Source: CAYMRL01 sp964473205 (GTDB lineage Bacteria > Deinococcota > Deinococci > Deinococcales > Trueperaceae). Taken from it: DNA of 63,702 nt. The notes beneath the pieces are model-generated. The model was not told the origin of the DNA. It saw nothing but the letters and a program-made list of their open reading frames with translations, and searched no databases. How positions within the stretch are numbered: the first letter of the stretch is position 1; each line of letters begins with the position of its first letter. Positions 58,036 to 63,702 of this stretch are shown piece after piece. The stretch is taken from NCBI GenBank assembly GCA_964473205.1, contig CAYYOK010000007.1, positions 1 through 63,702 on the forward strand, written 5' to 3'. A program made the translations under genes and the position numbers.

Positions 58036-58922
58036 ACCAGCACCGCCGCCAGACGTGCGACGTGCTTGACGATCTCGCCGGGGATGTCGACGCCGGTCAC
58101 CTCGATCGAGTTCCTGAACTCCATCGTGTGGTTGACCTCGACGACCAGCGGCCCCCGGTCGGACTCGACGATGTCGACGGCCACGACGCCACCGCCTACA
58201 GCGGCCGCGGCCGAGAGCGACAGCGCCGTGAGCTGCGGCGTCAGCGTGCAGCCGCTGGCCACCGCGCCTCTGGCCGTGTTGGTGATCCAGTGCTCCGACG
58301 TGCGGTAGATAGCGGCCACCACGCGGTCGCCCACCACGAACGTGCGGATGTCCCGGCCTGGCTTGCGCACGAGCTCCTGCACGTAGTGAACCTTGTGCTC
58401 GGGCCCGCCCAGCACCTCCTTGTGCTCGATGAGCGCCTCGGCGGCAGCGCGCGACTCGACCAGCGAGACCAGCCGCCCCCACGAGCCCGTGATCGGCTTG
58501 AACACGACCGGGTAGCCGAGTCTCTCGCACAGCTCCAGCGCCGTCTCGGCGGTGAACGCAACGCCGGTCCGCGGCGTCGGCACCCCGGCGCGCACCAGAG
58601 CGGCCGAGGTGGCCAGCTTGTCGCCGCAGACGTCGATGACACCCGAGGCGTTGACCGCCACCCCGCCGGCCGCCTCCACCAAGCGCGCGAGCTCGCGGGT
58701 GCGCGTCTGCGAGACCGTGCGCAGCAGCACCGTGGCGCCCGGCTGGGCGAGGGCGCTGGGCACGCCGAGCTCCAGCGCGCACTCGGAGGCGTGGACGACG
58801 CGCGCCTGGACCCCGTGGCGCTCGCAGGCGTCGAGCAGCAGGCGCTCCTCGGTGCGCAGCCGGTCGTAGACGATGGTGATCTGCGCGCTCCGACCGCGCG
58901 TCGCTGGCGCAGCCACGGTCAC
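58032..58922 (-). CDS. lysX: LysW-alpha-aminoadipate ligase LysX
   Basis: This 296-residue ATP-grasp enzyme of the RimK group joins aminoadipate to the C-terminal glutamate of LysW. It has ITIVYDRLRTEERLLLDACE at 15-34, YPVVFKPITGSWGRLVSLVES near 132-152, VQELVRKPGRDIRTFVVGDRVVAAIYR near 180-206 and the C-terminal VEVNHTMEFRNSIEVTGVDI near 262, whose NHTMEF is typical of LysX/ArgX. The start is the GTG at 58922, which overlaps the lysW stop as GTGA. Aminoadipate rather than glutamate specificity is inferred from the lys gene set. Confidence 0.9.
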   Translation of the reverse strand: MTVAAPATRGRSAQITIVYDRLRTEERLLLDACERHGVQARVVHASECALELGVPSALAQPGATVLLRTVSQTRTRELARLVEAAGGVAVNASGVIDVCGDKLATSAALVRAGVPTPRTGVAFTAETALELCERLGYPVVFKPITGSWGRLVSLVESRAAAEALIEHKEVLGGPEHKVHYVQELVRKPGRDIRTFVVGDRVVAAIYRTSEHWITNTARGAVASGCTLTPQLTALSLSAAAAVGGGVVAVDIVESDRGPLVVEVNHTMEFRNSIEVTGVDIPGEIVKHVARLAAVLV

Positions 58923-59083
58923 TCGCCCCAGTCTTCCTCCACCGGCGGCGCCAGCTCGAAGCGCAGCGGGTCGAGCCCCACGACCTCGATCTCGACGCCT
59001 TCGTCGGTCACGAACAGCTCGCCGAGCAGCGGCTCGGACCCCGTCAGCATCACGTTCCCGTAATCGGTGATCACCTGCGACAT
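58919..59083 (-). CDS. lysW: LysW-type amino-group carrier protein lacking zinc-finger cysteines
   Basis: This 54-residue acidic carrier protein ends VEIEVVGLDPLRFELAPPVE then EDWGE, the hallmark C-terminus to which LysX attaches aminoadipate. In known LysW proteins the N-terminal half carries CxxC...CxxCG and binds zinc. Here those positions read ITDYGN and VTDEGV, and the protein has no cysteine at all. The start at 59083 is set by AGGAGG eight bases upstream; in-frame codons further upstream (59197, 59227) run through a structured leader. The gene order and coupling leave little doubt about its role; how it folds without zinc is open. Confidence 0.85.
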   Translation of the reverse strand: MSQVITDYGNVMLTGSEPLLGELFVTDEGVEIEVVGLDPLRFELAPPVEEDWGE

Positions 59084-59219
59084 ACCTACGCCCTCCTGTT
59101 GGCGCGAGCACCCTTCCGCCGAGGCTCCGCCGAGACGCGAGCGCGTCTCCACGCGAGCTTTCGTTTCGAAAGTACTGGGCTCCGGATCGGTTTGCATGCA
59201 GCGCGCAAGGCGCTGGCTG
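59084..59219 (-). promoter_or_regulatory. Structured leader of the lysine operon
   Basis: About 135 nt separate the predicted transcript start from lysW. On the minus strand it can form three stems in order: CAGCGC/GCGCTG, CTTTCG-AAA-CGAAAG and GAGACGC-GCTC-GCGTCTC, followed by GGCGGAG-CCTCGGCGG. One reading frame runs through it without stops into lysW. An attenuator or RNA switch is possible; no known riboswitch consensus was recognised. Confidence 0.35.
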
Positions 59220-59225
59220 TCGGGC

Positions 59226-59254
59226 ACTCTACGACCGCGCTACGAGGTTGTCAA
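59226..59254 (-). promoter_or_regulatory. lysW: Promoter of the lysine operon
   Basis: On the minus strand TTGACA (59249-59254), a 17-bp spacer and TAGAGT (59226-59231) form a near-consensus sigma-70 promoter pointing at lysW. Positions 59255-59487 otherwise contain no gene. Confidence 0.65.
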
Positions 59255-59487
59255 TAGTCCGAGTCATAGCGTGTGGAACATAGTTTCTAGCATATCGAAG
59301 GCGGCTCGACTCGGAAGCTGAGCATCGACAGGCTGCTGGGAGGATGCGCCTCGCCGACCGCCGGTCATGCACGTCATTCACTTTCGATTCGTAAGTGCAG
59401 TGGCGGGGCGCGGCGGAGCCTCGCGACCTGCGTGCGGCCGGACCTACGGGTAGAGTTGAGCCTGGCGCTCGAACCGGAGGCACTACC

Positions 59488-60069
59488 GTGACAGAAGCCA
59501 GCGCTTGGCACGCACGCAAGGAGGAGGTCGCCCGCGATCTCGAGAAGCTCGGGGCCGCTGCCGACCACCGGCTCGGAACCCTCACGTCCGCTCAGCTCGG
59601 CTGGGTGCCGGCGGCCGGCCGCTGGGGCGTCGAGCAGTGCCTCGAGCACCTGATCGCGGTGCAGAGCCCGTACGTGGCGCAGTTCCGCGGCCTGGCCGAG
59701 AACGGACACACGCCCAGCCTGTGGGAGCGTATCTCCCCTTTCAGCCGCGCGTTCGGCCGCATGGTGATCGAAGCAGCACGGCCGGACAACCCCCGCAAGG
59801 CCAAGACCTTCAGCAGGTTCGAGCCCGTCGCCGGCGCAGGCGACGTCACCGTCGTCCCGCGCTTCGTCGAGCACCAGGTGGTCCTGGCCGAGAGCGTGCG
59901 CCGGCTGCCGTCCGAGCCGGGCTTCGGCCGGAAGGTGATCACGTCGCGCCTCAGCCCGGTGGTCACCTACACGCTCGACGACTGCCTGACGCTGCTCGTC
60001 GTGCACGGCCAGCGGCATCTCCGGCAAGCGGAAGAGGTCACCGAAGCCCCGGGTTTCCAAGCCGCGTAG
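59488..60069 (+). CDS. DinB family protein
   Basis: This 193-residue DinB_2-type protein opens AWHARKEEVARDLEKLGAAAD and has WGVEQCLEHLIAVQSPYVAQF (His near 53), FVEHQVVLAESV and LTLLVVHGQRHLRQAEEVTEA near 170-190 (HxxRH). The spacing suits the metal-binding four-helix bundle family. GTG at 59488 is chosen because CCGGAGG lies seven bases upstream. It is divergent from the lysine operon and convergent with mgtE, 16 bp away. Confidence 0.8.
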   Translation: MTEASAWHARKEEVARDLEKLGAAADHRLGTLTSAQLGWVPAAGRWGVEQCLEHLIAVQSPYVAQFRGLAENGHTPSLWERISPFSRAFGRMVIEAARPDNPRKAKTFSRFEPVAGAGDVTVVPRFVEHQVVLAESVRRLPSEPGFGRKVITSRLSPVVTYTLDDCLTLLVVHGQRHLRQAEEVTEAPGFQAA

Positions 60070-60085
60070 CGCGGCCGGCGCGGGT

Positions 60086-61504
60086 CTAGAGGAGGGTCCC
60101 GGTCAGCACCAGCTTGGCGAGCAGGAAGAAGATGACGATCCCGACCACGTCGACGATCGTCGCCACGAACGGCGTCGAGGACGCCGCCGGGTCGGCGCCG
60201 AACCGCTTCAGCACCAGCGGCAGCAGCGAGCCGGTCAAGGATCCCCACAGCACGACCCCGACCAGGGCCAGGAACACGACGACGGAGATCAGGAACCACT
60301 CGTCGCCGTAGGCGTGGAAGAAGGCGCCCCACACGGCGACGCGCGCGAAGCCGAGGCCGCCGAGCAGCAGCCCGAGGGCGAGCCCGGCGGCCAGCTCGCG
60401 CTTGGCGATGAGCCACCAGTCCTTGACCCCGATCTCGCCGAGGGCCATGGCGCGCGTCACCAGCGCGGCGGCCTGCGAGCCGGAGTTACCGCCCGACGAG
60501 ATGATCAGCGGCAGGAACAGGGCGAGCACGACCGCGCTGGCGATCTCGCTCTCGAAGAAGCCCATCGCCGTGGCGGTGAGCGTCTGGCCGACGAACAGCA
60601 GCACCAGCCAGAAGGCGCGCTTGCGGATGATCCCGCGCAGCGAGATCGTCAGGTACGGCTCCTCGAGCGCTTCGACACCGCCGAGCATGTGGATGTCCTC
60701 GGTCGCTTCCTCGCGCGCGACGTCGAGCACGTCGTCGACCGTCACGATCCCGACCAGCACGCCGCGGCTGTCCGTCACCGGCAGGGCGCTGCGGTCGTAG
60801 CGCTGGAAGGCGGCGACCGCCACCTCCTGGTCGTCGCCGGCCTCGAGCGCGACGAACCGTTCGTCGAGCAGGTCCGCCACCATCGTCTGCGGGTCCACCA
60901 GCAGCAGCTCGCGCATGCGCACGTCGTCGACGAGCACGCCGCCGGGGCCGGTGACGTAGACGACGTTGAGCGTCTCGGAGTCCTTGCCGAAGCGCCTGAC
61001 GTGCTCGAGCGACTGCGCGACGGTCCAGTGCGGCTTGACCGCGACGTAGTCGGGCGTCATCAGGCGCCCGATCGAGTCCTCCGGGTAGCCGAGCAGCTTG
61101 GTGGCGACCGAGCGCTCCTTCGGCGTCAGCAGGTTCAGCATGCGCTTGGTGACCTTGCCGGGGAGCTCCTCGAGGAGCGCCGTGCGGTCGTCGGGCGACA
61201 TGTCGTTGAGCACCGCGGCGACCTCCTCGTCGCCGAGATGGCGCAGCAGCTCCTCCTGGTCCGAGGTGCTCAGGTACTCGAAGGCGTCGAGGGCGGCGGC
61301 CGGGGGCAGGACGCGGAACACCACCGCCTCCGTCTCGGGCGGCAGCTCGCTGAGGACCTCCGCCAGCTCGACGTGGGAGACGTCATCGAGGCTGACTCTG
61401 ACCTCCTCGAAGCGGCGCGCGGCGACGAGATCGGCGAGGTGGCTCGCGATCTCGGCCGGGGACGTGGGCACCGCGACGGGCACGGCGGCGACCGCCTCGT
61501 CCAT
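60086..61504 (-). CDS. mgtE: Magnesium transporter MgtE
   Basis: This 472-residue channel has the full MgtE layout. An N-terminal superhelical domain (about 15-155) includes DALEYLSTSDQEE-like FEYLSTSDQEELLRHL and EELPGKVTKRMLNLLTPKE. Two CBS domains (about 160-285) include LMTPDYVAVKPHWTVAQSLE and YDRSALPVTDSRGVLVGIVT. Five membrane helices follow from about 310. The pore region has LPLIISSGGNSGSQAAAL near 362. MgtE conducts Mg2+ and is gated by Mg2+ at the cytosolic domains. Its ATG overlaps the yfbR stop (ATGA at 61504), so the two are coupled. Confidence 0.95.
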   Translation of the reverse strand: MDEAVAAVPVAVPTSPAEIASHLADLVAARRFEEVRVSLDDVSHVELAEVLSELPPETEAVVFRVLPPAAALDAFEYLSTSDQEELLRHLGDEEVAAVLNDMSPDDRTALLEELPGKVTKRMLNLLTPKERSVATKLLGYPEDSIGRLMTPDYVAVKPHWTVAQSLEHVRRFGKDSETLNVVYVTGPGGVLVDDVRMRELLLVDPQTMVADLLDERFVALEAGDDQEVAVAAFQRYDRSALPVTDSRGVLVGIVTVDDVLDVAREEATEDIHMLGGVEALEEPYLTISLRGIIRKRAFWLVLLFVGQTLTATAMGFFESEIASAVVLALFLPLIISSGGNSGSQAAALVTRAMALGEIGVKDWWLIAKRELAAGLALGLLLGGLGFARVAVWGAFFHAYGDEWFLISVVVFLALVGVVLWGSLTGSLLPLVLKRFGADPAASSTPFVATIVDVVGIVIFFLLAKLVLTGTLL

Positions 61505-62085
61505 CAGTTGAGCTCGTCCAAGGTCAGCCGGAACGACGGCACGAAGACCTCGAGGAAGTAGCGCATGGCGGGCGTCGCCTCGGCGTCCAGCTCCGCCTTG
61601 ATGCTCTGCTCGGCGCGCTGGAACTCGAGGTTGCCTGCCTTCGCCTCCTCGACGCACTTGAGGTAGGCGGTCAGCTTGTCGGCCTGCTTGACCAGCCGCC
61701 ACGCCTCGTCGTCGCCCTCGTCGTGGAAGAACAGCGCGCGGTAGTCGTCCCTGAGCTCGGCCGGCAGCATCGCGACGAGGCGCTCCCTCGCGGTGCGCTC
61801 GATGTCCTTCAGCGCTCCCTTGATGTTCGGGTTGAAGTACTTGATCGGCGTGGGCACGTCGCCGGTGATGACCTCTTCGGCGTCGTGGTAGACGGCCAGC
61901 AGCGCGGTGCGGTCGGGGTCCACGCTGCCGCCGTGGAGCCGGTTCTCGATCACGGCCAGCGCGTGCGCGATCATCGCCACCTGCAGGCTGTGCTCCTGCG
62001 TGCTCTCGGCACGCGTGTTGCGCATCAGGCCCCAGCGCTGGATGTACTTAAGGCGCGCGAGGTAGGCGAAGAAGTGGCTGCTCAT
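61504..62085 (-). CDS. yfbR: 5'-deoxynucleotidase YfbR-like HD protein
   Basis: This 193-residue HD-domain phosphohydrolase begins FFAYLARLKYIQRWGLMRNT then ESTQEHSLQVAMIAHALAVIE (first His near 31). It has LLAVYHDAEEVITGDVPTPIKYF (HD pair near 66-67) and LVKQADKLTAYLKCVEEAK (final Asp near 134), the full metal set. YfbR removes phosphate from deoxyribonucleoside 5'-monophosphates. The coupling to mgtE may relate to its divalent-metal need, but that is speculative. The gap 62086-62230 holds nothing recognisable. Confidence 0.9.
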   Translation of the reverse strand: MSSHFFAYLARLKYIQRWGLMRNTRAESTQEHSLQVAMIAHALAVIENRLHGGSVDPDRTALLAVYHDAEEVITGDVPTPIKYFNPNIKGALKDIERTARERLVAMLPAELRDDYRALFFHDEGDDEAWRLVKQADKLTAYLKCVEEAKAGNLEFQRAEQSIKAELDAEATPAMRYFLEVFVPSFRLTLDELN

Positions 62086-62230
62086 ACCGCCCTAGATGGT
62101 ACACGGGGCCGCGCGAGGCCCATCGCTGTGGCCTCAGCGGGCACCGGTATGGCTGCCGAGCGCTGCCTGGGGATCTGCCGGGCGAGTGACGAGTCCCGGA
62201 ACGACGCTTCGTAGGCTATGAAACAATACA

Positions 62231-62259
62231 TTGACGGCGCTTGGGGCGAACCGTACGCT
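62231..62259 (+). promoter_or_regulatory. Sigma-70 promoter of the small lipoprotein gene
   Basis: TTGACG (62231-62236), a 17-bp spacer and TACGCT (62254-62259) lie 20 bp before the GTG at 62279, which also has a GGAGG ribosome site. Confidence 0.6.
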
Positions 62260-62278
62260 CTGCGCGTAGGAGGCAACA

Positions 62279-62638
62279 GTGAAGCGTCTCGCTTTCATCT
62301 CTCTCGTGTTACTCGTCCTCGGTCTGGTGGCCTGCGCCCCGACCGCGGCCGTGAGTCAGAACGTGATACCAACGCTGATATCGGTAACGGTTCCCAGCGG
62401 TTCTGGCAACGTCGTCTTGCAAGGCCGGTACTTCGGCGATGGCAGCGGAGGCGCCTCCGAGAACAGCTACGTCCTCGTCGGCGCGAACATGAGTGGTGAC
62501 GGCGGCGTGCGGGTCGATGCCTCCTCCTGGAGCGCCAACCGCATCGAGTTCGTGGCTCCGGCCGGTGCCGGCTCGGGCTTCGTCTTCGTTATCGTCAACG
62601 GCGTCAGCAGCAACGGGCTGCCGGTCAACCTGCCGTAG
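62279..62638 (+). CDS. Small lipoprotein with IPT/TIG-like domain
   Basis: This 119-residue lipoprotein has a signal ending in the lipobox LVAC (Cys about residue 19). A single immunoglobulin-like module follows: PTLISVTVPSGSGNVVLQGRYFGDGS, SYVLVGANMSGDG, SWSANRIEFVAPAGAGSGFVFVIVNG, similar to IPT/TIG domains. An adhesive or envelope role is possible. AGGAGG lies six bases before the GTG. A hairpin terminator follows at 62689. Confidence 0.75.
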   Translation: MKRLAFISLVLLVLGLVACAPTAAVSQNVIPTLISVTVPSGSGNVVLQGRYFGDGSGGASENSYVLVGANMSGDGGVRVDASSWSANRIEFVAPAGAGSGFVFVIVNGVSSNGLPVNLP

Positions 62639-62688
62639 CTCCCTCCTCGCGGCGCTGAGCGCGGCGCCATCGATCTGGACCTCACCGA

Positions 62689-62711
62689 GGCCGCCGACCT
62701 GGCGGCCTCTT
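62689..62711 (+). terminator. Hairpin terminator between the lipoprotein and hisS genes
   Basis: GAGGCCGCC (62689-62697) and GGCGGCCTC (62703-62711) form a perfect 9-bp stem with a 5-nt loop, followed by TTCCCTT. It lies 51 bp after the lipoprotein stop and ahead of the hisS promoter. Confidence 0.65.
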
Positions 62712-62793
62712 CCCTTGCGCTGGCCGTAACTCCACGGCTGCCCGCGGCGCCAGGTCCTCGCGGCGCCGTCCTCTCTGGCACGCGCGCGTGAAG

Positions 62794-62799
62794 TAGACT
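62794..62799 (+). promoter_or_regulatory. hisS: -10 box of hisS
   Basis: TAGACT lies eight bases before the hisS ATG at 62808 without a clear ribosome site, again a nearly leaderless arrangement. Confidence 0.4.
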
Positions 62800-62807
62800 C
62801 GCCCACC

Positions 62808-63702
62808 ATGAAGGTTCAGACGGTCAAGGGAACCGCCGACCTGCTCCCCGAGCAGCAGGCGGCGTGGAGCCAGGTGCTCGACGCCGTGGACATCGTGCTG
62901 GGGCGCGCCGGCGCCGGGCGGCTCGACACGCCGATCTTCGAGCACGCCGAGCTCTTCGAGCGCTCGGTCGGCGAGTCTGCCGACATCGTGGTGCAGAAGG
63001 AGATGTACACGTTCGACGACCGCGGCGGCAGGCGTCTCGCGCTGCGCCCCGAGTTCACCGCCTCGGTGATGCGCTCGTTCATCGAGCACGGCATGCACAC
63101 CCGGCCGCTGCCGGTGAAGCTGTGGAGCGCAGGGCCGCTGTTCAGGGCCGAGAACGTCCAGCGCGGGCGCTACCGCCAGTTCCACCAGGTCAACTGCGAG
63201 ATCATCGGCTCCAGCAGCCCGCTGGCCGACGCCGAGTCGATCTGGCTCCTGAGCGCGTGCTTCAAGACCGCCGGCATCGAGCGCTTCGAGATGCGCGTCG
63301 GCTCCGTCGGCGACCCGACCGACCGGGCGGCCTACAACGACTACCTGCGCTCGGCCCTCGAGCCCGACGCCGGCAAGCTGACGGCGGTCAGCCAGGAGCG
63401 GCTGCGGCTCAACCCGATGCGGCTGCTCGACGCCAAGGACGCCGGCGACCAGCGGCTGCTGGCGGCGCTGGACCGGCCGCTCGACCGCCTCGGCGCCGAG
63501 TCGAGGGAGCACTTCGAGGCGGTCAGGGGCTACCTCGACGCCTGGGGCGTGCCCTACGTGATCGACCCCGGCATCGTCAGAGGGCTGGACTACTACCGCC
63601 GCACGGCGTTCGAGGCGCACTACCCCGGCATCGGCGCCCAGTCGGCGCTGGGCGGCGGCGGGCGCTACGACGGGCTCATCGCCAACCTCGGCGGTCCCGA
63701 CC
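62808..63702 (+). CDS. hisS: Histidyl-tRNA synthetase, 3' end cut by window
   Basis: The first 298 codons of hisS run off the window. The class II core is clear: VKGTADLLPEQQAAW at 6-20, motif 1 region around LDTPIFEHAELFERSVGESADIVVQKEMYTF, RRLALRPEFTASVMRSF near 65-81, motif 2 GPLFRAENVQRGRYRQFHQVNCEIIG near 105-130 and the HisA-type signature IVRGLDYYRRTAFEAHYPG near 257. Motif 3 should lie further on. The enzyme charges tRNA-His with histidine. Confidence 0.95.
   Translation, partial: MKVQTVKGTADLLPEQQAAWSQVLDAVDIVLGRAGAGRLDTPIFEHAELFERSVGESADIVVQKEMYTFDDRGGRRLALRPEFTASVMRSFIEHGMHTRPLPVKLWSAGPLFRAENVQRGRYRQFHQVNCEIIGSSSPLADAESIWLLSACFKTAGIERFEMRVGSVGDPTDRAAYNDYLRSALEPDAGKLTAVSQERLRLNPMRLLDAKDAGDQRLLAALDRPLDRLGAESREHFEAVRGYLDAWGVPYVIDPGIVRGLDYYRRTAFEAHYPGIGAQSALGGGGRYDGLIANLGGPD

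Noticed and set aside
53773..59083. Arginine biosynthesis through LysW (ArgX/ArgW-type) instead of lysine
   Set aside because: Cannot be fully excluded, since enzymes can be shared, but the single lysWXYZJK set in this order in a Deinococcota-like genome fits lysine best.
1..63702. tRNA, rRNA, CRISPR arrays and prophage genes
   Set aside because: None was recognised by eye: no cloverleaf-like gene, no regularly spaced repeats with unique spacers, no phage structural or integrase genes. Covariance and repeat searches were not possible.

Overview
The window is high-GC bacterial DNA, most consistent with a Deinococcota member near Trueperaceae. Three things suggest this: a complete LysW-carrier lysine operon (lysWXYZJK), many TANNNT -10 boxes sitting 5-8 nt before start codons (leaderless transcripts), and the family mix (BTAD-type regulator, CueP, FG-GAP lipoproteins). 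This is inference; no 16S rRNA or phylogeny was available.

Layout. 1-2580: decayed accessory DNA, visibly less GC-rich, with an IS481-type transposase relic, one membrane protein gene and the shattered 3' end of a type I restriction hsdR gene. 2581-6852: an AAA/DUF4143 ATPase, a DUF6994-like protein, a beta-propeller lipoprotein and a RibD/DHFR-fold reductase. 6900-13982: an MFS transporter, an unusual fusion of a CrtC/AttH lipocalin-like domain with a polyprenyl diphosphate synthase, a zinc alcohol dehydrogenase, CueP and a CsgG-like lipoprotein. 14078-14731: a damaged VapBC-type pair. 15565-21103: a tightly coupled operon of RpiR regulator, binding protein, double permease, ATPase and histidine phosphatase, best read as a phosphorylated-substrate importer. 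21115-28051: small stress or resistance-type genes (TRIC channel, GNATs, TspO, MBL, SRPBCC, DinB, DUF1801) plus several gene remnants. 28063-33464: a FG-GAP lipoprotein, a P/Q/G-rich secreted protein and a 917-residue MalT/BTAD-like regulator, with 11-bp direct repeats upstream of three genes here and one more at 4633. 33559-38364: GNATs, nitrilase, hydrolase, an Xre repressor pair with palindromic operators, and DinB. 38373-49016: a catabolic locus with divergent arms (ABC sugar importer, isomerase, dehydrogenase, cupin, ADP-ribosylglycohydrolase, HpcH lyase versus a split Tm-1-like pair) around a GntR regulator and its repeated operator. 49163-53802: a BrnT/BrnA pair and small genes. 53773-59254: the lysine operon, whose LysW has no cysteine and whose genes are joined by five consecutive GTGA overlaps. 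59488-63702: DinB, MgtE, YfbR, an IPT-type lipoprotein and the 5' part of hisS.

The best candidates for new biology are the CrtC/AttH-prenyl synthase fusion, the regulator with its proposed 11-bp-repeat regulon, the cysteine-less LysW, and the Tm-1-like/ADP-ribosylglycohydrolase sugar locus.
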